Assembly: GCA_900768845.1 (NCBI GenBank)
Contig: CAAGEK010000068.1
Location: 1-29,444 of the forward strand
From: Alphaproteobacteria bacterium
GTDB lineage: Bacteria; Pseudomonadota; Alphaproteobacteria; CAAGCB01; CAG-977
DNA length: 29,444 bases
Direction of reading: 5' to 3'
In this document: positions 23,190 through 29,444 of the stretch, piece after piece
Position numbering within the stretch: the stretch's first letter is position 1
How the letters are laid out: the number at the start of each line of letters is the position of its first letter
Notes under the pieces: model-generated
What the model was told of the DNA's origin: nothing
Seen by the model: only the letters and a program-made list of their open reading frames with translations
The model's database searches: none
Made by a program: the position numbers and the translations under genes

Positions 23190-23542
23190 ACATCTTGCGA
23201 AAAATTGCAAACGCTTCGTCCGGAACGGTTTTTTATTTCGTTCGGGGCGCGGTGTGCAAGCTGGCGTTCGTCGTGTGCGCCTTATCCGGATTGTTTCCTG
23301 TTTTCGCTTTGGAAAAACGGGCGGGGGACGGTTCCGACGTCCTGACAACGGGAATGATGCTTGTTTGGGTGGCGTTTTCGGGATGGCTGGTTCTTTACAG
23401 GTTCGACGCTTTCCTTATCCGGACGTTTGAACGGATGAAGACGGAAAATGCGCCTGAGCGGGAAACCGGCGGCGTTGTTTTCGACATGAATAAAAACAGG
23501 AACGCCGAAAAGAAACAAAATGAACGGCGGAGGCTCGTTTGA
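23186..23542 (+). CDS. Small membrane protein with two helices, unrecognised
   Basis: This 118-residue protein has two likely membrane helices (about 13-42 and 52-73) and a charged cytoplasmic tail rich in Lys, Arg and Glu. I do not recognise a family. It overlaps the kinase stop by 4 bp (ATGA) and its own stop overlaps the next start (TTGA), so it is tightly coupled in translation to both. Its position between a sensor kinase and a phosphatase suggests an accessory role in the same signalling or envelope process, but nothing proves it. Confidence 0.65.
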   Translation: MNILRKIANASSGTVFYFVRGAVCKLAFVVCALSGLFPVFALEKRAGDGSDVLTTGMMLVWVAFSGWLVLYRFDAFLIRTFERMKTENAPERETGGVVFDMNKNRNAEKKQNERRRLV

Positions 23543-24111
23543 CAAAGCGTTTTTATGTTTTCAGACACGGTGAAACGGAAATGAACCGTTTGCGTAAATG
23601 GCAGGGCAGGGGGATAGACTTGCCTTTAAATGAAAACGGGCGGATGCAGGCGGAAGAGCTGGCGGCCGGTTTGACCGGAAAGGGAATTGAAGCCGTCTTT
23701 TCCAGCCCTTTGAAACGGGCGGAAGAAACGGCGCGAATCGTCGCCGGTGTTTTAAATGTGCCGGTCGTTGTTCATGACGGGCTGATTGAAGGGAGCTTCG
23801 GCGTCGCGGAAGGCAAGACCCGTGATGAAATCGCCGCGCTGTATCCGGAAATTTCCGTGCGGTGGCATAATTTGGACGAAGAGTGTATGGACGCCTGTTT
23901 TCAGGGGGGCGAATCGAAACGCCAAATCCAATCCAGAACGTTGGAGGCTCTGAAAGAAATCGCCGCTTTGCCGTATTGTACGGTCGGCATTTCCGTTCAC
24001 AGTGCCGTCATCCGCTATTTGTTATTGTCTTTCGGCGTGAGGATGCAACAAATTCCGCACGGAGAACCGTTTTGCATTTATTATTCCGCTCCGGACGGCT
24101 TTTTTATTTAA
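23539..24111 (+). CDS. Histidine phosphatase (phosphoglycerate-mutase-like)
   Basis: This 190-residue enzyme has the branch-1 signature FRHGETEMN with phosphoacceptor His10 and Arg9, Arg60 in SSPLKRAEET, Glu84 and the second His154 in ISVHSAVIRY. Such proteins act as phosphatases on small phosphate esters (CobC, GpmB-like), sugar phosphates or proteins (SixA-like). The sequence alone does not tell which. Its place in an operon with a histidine kinase makes a SixA-like phosphohistidine role conceivable, but it is longer than SixA. The start is TTG 23539, overlapping the previous stop. No separate promoter is visible. Confidence 0.8.
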   Translation: MTKRFYVFRHGETEMNRLRKWQGRGIDLPLNENGRMQAEELAAGLTGKGIEAVFSSPLKRAEETARIVAGVLNVPVVVHDGLIEGSFGVAEGKTRDEIAALYPEISVRWHNLDEECMDACFQGGESKRQIQSRTLEALKEIAALPYCTVGISVHSAVIRYLLLSFGVRMQQIPHGEPFCIYYSAPDGFFI

Positions 24112-24131
24112 AGCGGCGGCGTAAACCGGAT

Positions 24132-24158
24132 AAAAAAAAGCCCCCGAATTTCGGGGGC
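24132..24158 (-). terminator. Terminator of the coiled-coil protein gene
   Basis: A GC-rich stem (GCCCCCGAA with TTCGGGGGC) is followed on the minus strand by eight T (24139-24132). It starts 17 bp after the minus-strand stop codon. Plus-strand read-through from the phosphatase has the stem but no T tract. Confidence 0.8.
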
Positions 24159-24174
24159 GGAGGCTTTGAGAGGC

Positions 24175-24660
24175 TCAGTCTTCCTCTTCCAGTTCTTTCC
24201 TGAGCTTTTCCAGTTTTTTGCGCTTTTTGGCGGCTTTTTCTTCGGCGTCCTTCTTTGCTTTCGACGCTTTTTCCTTTGATTTTTCCTTGGCCTTTTTCAG
24301 CTTTTTCTTTCCGTCTTCGGTATTGTCCCTGATTTTCTTTTTGGCGTCCTTGGTTTTTTGGGATATTTCCGAATCGGCTTTTTCCTTATCAAGTTTTTTC
24401 TTTAATTCTTTGCGTTCGGCTTTCTGTTTTTCGTTCAGGTCGTGGCGTTCTTCAAGCTGTTTTTTCTCCAGCTCCATCGTTTCTTTCGCTTGACGCAGTT
24501 TTAACGCCGTTAATTCGGGGGCTTCGTCCTTGGCGTTGATTTTTGCGGTCTGTTCCTGATATTTCGATTCGATTTTCTCCATCTGCGATTCAAAGCGGCC
24601 GGCAAACGCGGGAGAAGCCAACAGGCAGGCGGCCGTAAAGCATAATAATGTTTTATTCAT
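24175..24660 (-). CDS. Secreted lysine/glutamate-rich coiled-coil protein
   Basis: This 161-residue protein has a clear signal peptide (MNKTLLCFTAACLLASPAFA, cut before GRFE), so it is periplasmic or exported. The mature part is a long amphipathic, highly charged helix: Gln/Glu-rich first (about 25-90), then Lys-rich repeats such as KKKLKKAKEKSKEK. It has no cysteine and no recognised domain, and resembles structural or nucleic-acid-binding coiled coils only by composition. The start at 24660 has AAGGAAAA upstream; the frame is open further upstream but without signals. It has its own TTGACA promoter and terminator. Function unknown. Confidence 0.7.
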   Translation of the reverse strand: MNKTLLCFTAACLLASPAFAGRFESQMEKIESKYQEQTAKINAKDEAPELTALKLRQAKETMELEKKQLEERHDLNEKQKAERKELKKKLDKEKADSEISQKTKDAKKKIRDNTEDGKKKLKKAKEKSKEKASKAKKDAEEKAAKKRKKLEKLRKELEEED

Positions 24661-24700
24661 GGATGTTTTCCTTAAATGGCAAAAAATGACAACGCCATAT

Positions 24701-24729
24701 ACTTTTCTATGCTTTACCGTTCTTGTCAA
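24701..24729 (-). promoter_or_regulatory. Promoter of the coiled-coil protein gene
   Basis: On minus, a perfect TTGACA (24729-24724), 17 bp, then a poor AAAAGT (24706-24701). It lies back to back with the trp promoter. Confidence 0.45.
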
Positions 24730-24754
24730 CCGCTCACTTCGGTGTATTTTTTGT

Positions 24755-24783
24755 TTGACATGACGCAAAAAAGCGTTCAGCAT
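24755..24783 (+). promoter_or_regulatory. trp leader promoter
   Basis: A perfect TTGACA (24755-24760), a 17-bp spacer and CAGCAT (24778-24783). Transcription would begin about 24789-24791, that is, at the ATG of the leader peptide. Confidence 0.55.
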
Positions 24784-24790
24784 TAAGGGC

Positions 24791-24844
24791 ATGATGAAAA
24801 ACGTACAAAACATTTCCGGTAAAAATTGGTGGTGGCGACCGTAG
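24791..24844 (+). CDS. trpL: Trp operon leader peptide
   Basis: A 17-codon ORF reads MMKNVQNISGKNWWWRP and stops at TAG. Three Trp codons in a row shortly before the stop are the mark of ribosome-mediated attenuation: low charged tRNA-Trp stalls the ribosome at 24827-24835. It closely resembles the rhizobial leader ([14 protein letters not shown], from memory). As in rhizobia, the predicted transcript starts at or next to the first ATG, so it may be leaderless. If there is a short leader, AAGGG (24785-24789) would favour the second ATG at 24794. Confidence 0.85.
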   Translation: MMKNVQNISGKNWWWRP

Positions 24845-24907
24845 AGGTGCCGCCCGAACCGTTATGTTTGCCGCGTGTGCCCTTCCAAAGCCCGCGGTTT
24901 TATTTTT
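24831..24907 (+). terminator. trp attenuator
   Basis: Helix 1:2 pairs GGTGGCGACC (24831-24840, including two Trp codons) with GGTGCCGCC (24846-24854), with one bulge. The terminator pairs CCGCG (24871-24875) with CGCGG (24893-24897), followed by a T-rich tract (24898-24907). A competing pairing, AACCG (24857-24861) with CGGTT (24895-24899), could act against the terminator. A classical 2:3 antiterminator is not obvious by eye. Confidence 0.65.
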
Positions 24908-24983
24908 CCTGTTATCAAAGATTTTACCAAGGGCTTGAAACGACAAGGCTTTGAACAAGATTTTTTGATGAAAGGTGAAAAAA

Positions 24984-26186
24984 ATGACATACGTTTCCGA
25001 ATTTTCCCGTCCCGATGCTCAGGGCTTTTTCAACGGTTTCGGCGGTTGCTTCGTTCCCGATGTGCTTAAACCGGTTATGCGGGAAATTGCCGACGCTTAT
25101 GAACAAATCAGGTTTGACCCCGAATTTATCCGCGAAATGAAGCATTATGCCAAAGATTTTATCGGCCGTGAAACGCCGCTTTATTTCGCAAAACGGCTGA
25201 CGGAAGAGCTGGGCGGAGCGAAAATCTACCTGAAACGCGAAGATTTGTGTCATACGGGCGCACATAAAATCAACAATGTGATGGGTCAGATTTTGTTGGC
25301 GCGCAAAATGGGCAAAAAGCGAATCATCGCCGAAACGGGAGCGGGGCAACACGGAGTCGCAACCGCGACGGGGTGCGCTTTGTTCGGATTGCCTTGCACG
25401 GTTTATATGGGGGCGGAAGACATGGAACGCCAGTCCTTGAACGTATTCCGTATGAAAATGCTGGGGGCGTCGGTCGTTCCCGTGACACGCGGGCAAGGGA
25501 CGTTAAGCGACGCGGTTGACGAAGCGTTGGAAGATTTGGTCGCCAATTATCGGGATACGTTTTATTTGATCGGATCGGCGGTCGGGCCTCATCCGTATCC
25601 GGCGATGGTTAAGGATTTTCAATCGGTTATCGGAAAAGAAGCCAGAGAACAAATTTTGGAAAAAGAAGGTCGCTTGCCGGACTACGCCATCGCCTGCATC
25701 GGCGGGGGAAGCAATGCCATCGGGTTGTTTTCGGGATTTTTAAACGATCAATCCGTCCGTTTGATCGGTGTCGAAGCCGCGGGTAAGGGTTTGGACACCG
25801 ATGAACACTGTGCGACAATGGCCAAAGGCCGCCCCGGAGTTTTACACGGTTCTTATTCCTATTTGTTGCAGGACGATTCCGGAAAGCCGTTGCCGACGCA
25901 CAGCATTTCCGCAGGGTTGGACTATCCGGGGGTCGGGGCGGAACACAGTATGCTCAAAGATACGGGGCGCGCCGTTTACGAATCGGCGACGGATGCGGAA
26001 ACGATCGATGCTTGTTTAAAGCTGTGCCGCACGGAAGGCATCATTCCCGCTTTGGAATCGTCCCATGCGCTGGCTTATGCCATGAAATTCGCGCCAACGC
26101 TTGACAAAGACAAGATCATCATCGTCAACTTGTCCGGCAGAGGTGATAAAGACGTCAATATCATCCGCCAATACGCGAAATTGTGA
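24984..26186 (+). CDS. trpB: Tryptophan synthase beta chain
   Basis: This 400-residue PLP enzyme makes tryptophan from indole and serine. The PLP lysine is Lys95 in HTGAHKINN, the catalytic glutamate is Glu117 in AETGAGQHG, and the phosphate cup is GGGSNA. GLDYPGVGAEHS and the C-terminal SGRGDKD are as in TrpB1, the form that works with TrpA. ATG 24984 has AAAGG 8 bp upstream; a GTG 9 bp earlier overlaps that site. The gene sits behind a Trp-codon leader and attenuator, so it should be switched on by tryptophan shortage. No trpA, trpF or other trp gene follows; the next gene is a membrane protein. Confidence 0.96.
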   Translation: MTYVSEFSRPDAQGFFNGFGGCFVPDVLKPVMREIADAYEQIRFDPEFIREMKHYAKDFIGRETPLYFAKRLTEELGGAKIYLKREDLCHTGAHKINNVMGQILLARKMGKKRIIAETGAGQHGVATATGCALFGLPCTVYMGAEDMERQSLNVFRMKMLGASVVPVTRGQGTLSDAVDEALEDLVANYRDTFYLIGSAVGPHPYPAMVKDFQSVIGKEAREQILEKEGRLPDYAIACIGGGSNAIGLFSGFLNDQSVRLIGVEAAGKGLDTDEHCATMAKGRPGVLHGSYSYLLQDDSGKPLPTHSISAGLDYPGVGAEHSMLKDTGRAVYESATDAETIDACLKLCRTEGIIPALESSHALAYAMKFAPTLDKDKIIIVNLSGRGDKDVNIIRQYAKL

Positions 26187-26253
26187 TTTTTTTCTGGAAA
26201 GTATACCGGATTTGCCTTTATATAAAGCGTCGGTATGCTTTTCGGAGTCGGAA

Positions 26254-26871
26254 ATGGGAATTGTTCGGAATCTTTACGGCAAATGGACGGCTTTTGTTCA
26301 ATATGTTTATGAACGGAGTCTGGTTTATGCCTCCAATCCCAAAGCTTTGTGGATTTTGGCGGCTTTTTCTTTTGCCGAAAGCTCCTTTTTCCCGATTCCC
26401 CCCGATATTTTATTGATTCCGATGATTTTATCCGCTCCCGAAAAAGCGTATCGCGATGCGGGGGTTTGTACGCTTTCAAGCGTCATCGGCGGTTTTTTTG
26501 GATATGCCATCGGGATGTTTTTGTATGAAGCCGTCGCGCTTCCCGTGTTTACGTTTTACAATTATACAGAGCAACTCGAATCCTTTAAACAATACTATAA
26601 CACCTATGGTGCTTGGGTTGTCGCCATGGCGGGATTTACGCCGTTTCCCTATAAAGTCATTACAATCACCAGCGGTATGACGGGGTTGGATTTGGGCGTG
26701 TTCGCGCTGGCTTCCGTCCTGTCGCGTGGCGGGCGTTTTTTCCTGTTGGCGTTTTTACTGAAAAAGTGGGGAATGCCGATGAAGGTTTTTCTGGAAAAAA
26801 ATCTGGGATGGCTGGCAACGCTGTTTTTCCTGTTGCTGTTCGGCGGTTTTTGTCTGTTAAAGGCTTTTTAG
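26254..26871 (+). CDS. YqaA/DedA-type membrane protein (VTT/SNARE-associated domain)
   Basis: This 205-residue inner-membrane protein has a family-typical re-entrant region (FFPIPPDILLIPMIL, about 46-60, then GGFFGYAIGMFLYE) and the later basic motif SRGGRFFLLAFLLKK (about 165-179). The layout and length match YqaA, the short branch of the DedA superfamily, whose members are thought to move lipids or support membrane homeostasis and proton-motive force. ATG 26254 has GGAG upstream. The frame upstream is open into trpB but has no conserved content. gluQRS begins 4 bp after its stop. Confidence 0.82.
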   Translation: MGIVRNLYGKWTAFVQYVYERSLVYASNPKALWILAAFSFAESSFFPIPPDILLIPMILSAPEKAYRDAGVCTLSSVIGGFFGYAIGMFLYEAVALPVFTFYNYTEQLESFKQYYNTYGAWVVAMAGFTPFPYKVITITSGMTGLDLGVFALASVLSRGGRFFLLAFLLKKWGMPMKVFLEKNLGWLATLFFLLLFGGFCLLKAF

Positions 26872-26874
26872 AAA

Positions 26875-27702
26875 ATGCAAACCGTCACGCGTTTCGCACC
26901 GAGCCCGACGGGGCGTTTGCATTTGGGGCACGCTTTCGCCGCTTGGACGGCTTTTCGTGCGGCGAAAGATAACGGCGGTAAATTTTTGTTGCGAATCGAA
27001 GATATCGACTCTACGCGGTGTCGTCCCGAATTTATTGACGGAATCTTTGAAGATCTGGATTGGCTTGGAATCCGTTGGGACGAAACGCCGAGAATACAAT
27101 CGGAACACATGGACGAATATGCTCAAGCTCTGCGACTCTTGAGAAAACAAGGCGTGCTTTATCCGTGCGTCTGTACGCGAAAGGAAATAGAGGCGGAACT
27201 GAACCGTATGGGGCACGCTCCGCACGCGGGAGAAACGGCGGTTTACCCCGGAACTTGCCGATATAAAAATATCGACCCCGATTCGACGGACAATTTTGCT
27301 TGGCGGCTCAATGTTGAAAAGGCGTTGTCGCGAGTCGGAAGGGATTTGTTCTTTGTCGACGAGATTCGCGGAAAAACGCGGGCTCGTCCCGAAATTTCCG
27401 GCGATGTCGTTCTGGCGCGCAAAGACGCCGGCGTCAGTTATCATCTGTGTTCCGTTTATGATGACTGGAAACAAGGCGTTTCTTTGGTGACTCGCGGCGA
27501 AGATTTGTTCGATTCGACGTATATCCACCGATTGCTTCAGGCTTTGTTCGACGCTCCCGCCCCGACATACCGCCATCACAGGCTGATTTTGGATGAAAAC
27601 GGCAGAAGATTGGCTAAACGCAACTTGTCCGTTACAATCAAATCCTTGCGCGAGTCGGGAAAAACTCCGGCCGATATTTTGGCCGCTTTCGGTAACGGTT
27701 GA
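26875..27702 (+). CDS. gluQ: Glutamyl-queuosine tRNA(Asp) synthetase
   Basis: This 275-residue enzyme is a class I synthetase catalytic core without an anticodon-binding domain. It attaches glutamate to queuosine in tRNA(Asp). It has the HIGH-type motif HLGH (16-19) and a KMSKS-type motif KRNLS (248-252). Zinc ligands are probably Cys98, Cys100, Tyr124 and Cys128 (YPCVCTR, YPGTCR), as in E. coli YadB/GluQRS. Length is close to the usual 290-310. It has little ribosome binding site of its own and is probably translated by coupling with the upstream membrane protein. No dksA is adjacent, unlike in enterobacteria. Confidence 0.92.
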   Translation: MQTVTRFAPSPTGRLHLGHAFAAWTAFRAAKDNGGKFLLRIEDIDSTRCRPEFIDGIFEDLDWLGIRWDETPRIQSEHMDEYAQALRLLRKQGVLYPCVCTRKEIEAELNRMGHAPHAGETAVYPGTCRYKNIDPDSTDNFAWRLNVEKALSRVGRDLFFVDEIRGKTRARPEISGDVVLARKDAGVSYHLCSVYDDWKQGVSLVTRGEDLFDSTYIHRLLQALFDAPAPTYRHHRLILDENGRRLAKRNLSVTIKSLRESGKTPADILAAFGNG

Positions 27703-27770
27703 CGATTCGCTTTTGTCTTCTCCCGTCCGAAGTTCGGGAAAAGGTCGGCGAAGATACTTTTAAAGGCACA

Positions 27771-28255
27771 AAAAGATACCTGCCCACCCAACGGGTGATG
27801 CTCTTCACACGACGAAGCCTTCCTGATGCTGCCGGTTGCTTACGGCCTGCGACGCTTTGGCAGGGTGAATTTTGCTACTTGCCACTGGACAGGTCTGACG
27901 TCAGCTGATCCGACACTGCGCCTTCCTTCATCTGATTTATTCCGAAATCTTACAGGTGTTCTTTCCCGCGGATAGTATCCCCAGTTCCAAAACTTTATGT
28001 CGCCCAACGCTCGTAAACCGCCAAACCGCTTTTTTCAAAAATCCTGCAAAGCTCGACACGCTCATTTTATGCGGTATCTCTACCGGCATATGCTCACAAG
28101 CCTGACACGCCTCTGATTCTATATCCCTTTCTTGCCGCATGGCTCTCCGAGTATGCATTTCTTTCCATAGAATGTTTTGCGGCGATATTTCGACGTAAAA
28201 ACCATGTGTATTTTTAGTGCCAAACAGCACTCCAGAGTTTATCTAAGGTGTTTTT
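27771..28255 (-). mobile_element. Decayed IS200/IS605-like element, copy 2
   Basis: An element of about 485 bp on the minus strand is clearly homologous to the one at 13985-14548, including the 3' untranslated part, the terminal hairpin (ACCC...GGGT, 27784-27795) and the left-end segment (28215-28255). Relative to copy 1 it has lost about 60 bp near its 5' end. Boundaries come from the pairwise comparison and are approximate. Confidence 0.65.
27905..28230 (-). pseudogene. tnpA: IS200-type transposase (TnpA) remnant
   Basis: One frame still encodes 97 residues with recognisable core text: ESEACQACEHMPVEIPHKMS, then VSSFAGFLKKAV and ILSAGKN. The family's His-x-His metal site should read like DHVHMLVEIP; here it is CEHMPVEIP, so the first His is gone. 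The reading ends before the catalytic Tyr, and the N-terminal part is deleted. The gene is inactive. Confidence 0.72.
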
Positions 28256-28262
28256 CGGGCAC

Positions 28263-28291
28263 AAAAAAGCCCTTTCATCGAAAGGGCTTTT
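28263..28291 (-). terminator. Terminator of the gene at 28317-29198
   Basis: A perfect 12-bp stem (AAAAGCCCTTTC with GAAAGGGCTTTT) around ATC, with the A tract giving terminal T on minus. It starts 26 bp after the stop codon. Confidence 0.8.
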
Positions 28292-28316
28292 GAAAAACGG
28301 AGAATTTTAAAATGCG

Positions 28317-29198
28317 TCAACGGTGACTTTGCACGGCTTTTTGAACCATGGCATTGCGGGCGTTGACTTCTTCAAATGTCGGCATGGCCGCAATGGAAGC
28401 ATCTTTGGAAAACGCGGAAACCATACGGGCAATATCACCGCGGCGGCATTTTGACATGATTTTGAACGGCGTTTTGTTGAACGATTCCTGTTTTACATAC
28501 GGAACTCCCCGCGAAGAACAGATCTTTTCAAACATCTTTTCCGGCATATCCTTGGAAAAAGGTTTAATATCCTTATTTTGTTGACGCACGGTCATATCAT
28601 AAGCAAACGAATGCTGTTTCCTTGTATATATCATATCGCAGTCCGCAACGGCGCGGTGATCGTTGTAATAAGCACCGACGGCGGATGACAAAGCTTCTTG
28701 GTCGGTCTTGCCGGCGCATTTGCTGAAAAGAGCGGCCATGGTTCCCAAGCTGTCCGGATTGAAAGGGGCGTAAGGCAACTTGTCATTGGTCTTCAAATAA
28801 TAGAACATCAAAGCTTCATGAGCCTGTACATCGGCTTCCATTACGCGGGCGCACTGAACACCGTCGGCGGCCTTCATTTCCACCATGTCTTTTTCGGACA
28901 GAATTTGGCTGTGATGAATGCGTCTTGCCGCTCCGGCCAAACGAACGGCAATATCCGCGGGATTCATATCGGTGTTGATATAAATGCTTTGTTTTTCAGG
29001 GTTGTAACAGGTGTTGAAAGGAACGTGCGGATCCGCAATCAGCTTTTGGGATTTGAGCAAATCAACGGCGGCCATGCCTTCATCCGTTGTTTTCATAAGA
29101 ACAAGTGCGGCACGGATCTTCGGGTCAAGCTCCTGAACTTCTTCTTTGGGAAGAGCCGGCTTGCTTTTTTTAGAAAATAAAGACGAAAGAAAGGACAT
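28317..29198 (-). CDS. Cytoplasmic protein of uncertain family (possibly DUF6782-like)
   Basis: This 293-residue soluble protein has no signal peptide or membrane helix. After a basic N-terminus (LFSKKSKPALPKEE) it has a central helical part with AGAARRIHHSQILSEKDMVE and then VMEADVQAHEALMFYYLK, followed by ALSSAVGAYYNDHRAV. The mix of Glu and His on these helices recalls the DUF6782 'putative metallopeptidase' group that I remember from gut alphaproteobacteria, but there is no canonical HExxH motif and I cannot confirm membership. ATG 29198 has a strong GGAGG, and promoter and terminator are both clear, so the gene is likely expressed on its own. Confidence 0.7.
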   Translation of the reverse strand: MSFLSSLFSKKSKPALPKEEVQELDPKIRAALVLMKTTDEGMAAVDLLKSQKLIADPHVPFNTCYNPEKQSIYINTDMNPADIAVRLAGAARRIHHSQILSEKDMVEMKAADGVQCARVMEADVQAHEALMFYYLKTNDKLPYAPFNPDSLGTMAALFSKCAGKTDQEALSSAVGAYYNDHRAVADCDMIYTRKQHSFAYDMTVRQQNKDIKPFSKDMPEKMFEKICSSRGVPYVKQESFNKTPFKIMSKCRRGDIARMVSAFSKDASIAAMPTFEEVNARNAMVQKAVQSHR

Positions 29199-29226
29199 TT
29201 AAACCTCCGTTTTGATCTGTTGATTT

Positions 29227-29255
29227 ATAATATGAAAAAGGAAGCTTTTTGTCTA
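29227..29255 (-). promoter_or_regulatory. Promoter of the gene at 28317-29198
   Basis: On minus, TAGACA (29255-29250), a 17-bp spacer and TATTAT (29232-29227), each five of six to consensus, 29 bp before the start codon. Confidence 0.6.
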
Positions 29256-29416
29256 TTCTTTTTTGTCAAAAAAGAACGCTGGGACAGCATAAAATAAAGG
29301 CCGTCCGAACCGGCCGGAATAAGAACGTATAGGAATGTGAAGAGTGTGTTGGATGGGGGAGCGGGGGAGATTTTACGGGGGGCGGGAAAAAAGATGATAA
29401 TTTTTAAAAAAAGTTA

Positions 29417-29444
29417 TTGACAATGGGGAAGGAAGTGTATAGAA
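29417..29444 (+). promoter_or_regulatory. Outward promoter at the right edge
   Basis: A perfect TTGACA (29417-29422), a 17-bp spacer and TAGAA, cut by the window end at the -10. It should drive a gene beyond the window. The interval 29256-29416 holds only a weak hairpin (GGCCG/CGGCC, 29299-29315). Confidence 0.55.

Overview
The window looks like a chromosomal segment of an alphaproteobacterium that can live without oxygen, probably an uncultured host-associated lineage. Three independent signs point to the class: a CcrM-type GANTC methyltransferase, a GTTC-N7-GTTC (alphaproteobacterial LexA) box in front of a Y-family polymerase, and a rhizobium-like Trp leader peptide that appears to be leaderless. 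A large one-piece pyruvate:ferredoxin/flavodoxin oxidoreductase points to anaerobic or microaerobic pyruvate metabolism. The genus is not identifiable from this sequence alone.

Layout. 1-430: the start of a sugar aminotransferase leaving the window on the minus strand, then hairpin-rich spacer. 431-2931: a metal-efflux module (HMA metallochaperone, P-type ATPase, convergent ArsR regulator). 3089-3427: a very small flagellar-rod-like protein. 3710-6813 (minus): SOS-type Y-family polymerase, CcrM, RNase HII. 6870-8504: a long structured leader with apparent antiterminator/terminator helices, then a GT61-like glycosyltransferase. 8535-9959 (minus): ankyrin-repeat protein. 10146-13931: NifJ with its own promoter, leader stem-loop and terminator. 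13932-15730: no convincing protein gene. It holds a decayed IS200-like element, a tandem array of three minus-strand small RNA units and an 84-bp tandem duplication. 15745-18013: a frameshifted PEGA-like lipoprotein, an aquaporin and a lipoprotein hydrolase. 18010-20898: TcdA and TatD on minus, two paralogous secreted Cys proteins on plus, and 3-methyladenine glycosylase on minus. 20955-24111: a compact operon of RluE-like pseudouridine synthase, orphan sensor kinase, small membrane protein and histidine phosphatase. 24175-24660: periplasmic coiled-coil protein. 24755-27702: trp leader peptide, trpB, a YqaA/DedA-type membrane protein and gluQRS. 27771-28255: a second decayed copy of the same IS200-like element, in opposite orientation. 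28317-29198: a cytoplasmic protein of uncertain family. The right edge holds a strong outward promoter.

The most unusual item is the array at 14840-15254. Three minus-strand units each have a TTGATT-like -35, a 17-18 bp spacer, a CATAAT-like -10, a body of about 80 nt and an intrinsic terminator. The bodies differ in sequence, but the DNA between units is a 50/54-identical repeat. In at least two units the terminator loop is complementary to the upstream part of the same RNA. The next most interesting items are the leader at 7015-7166, the leaderless-looking trpL in front of a lone trpB, and the pair of secreted proteins with identical cysteine spacing. All calls come from reading the sequence; no database search was run.
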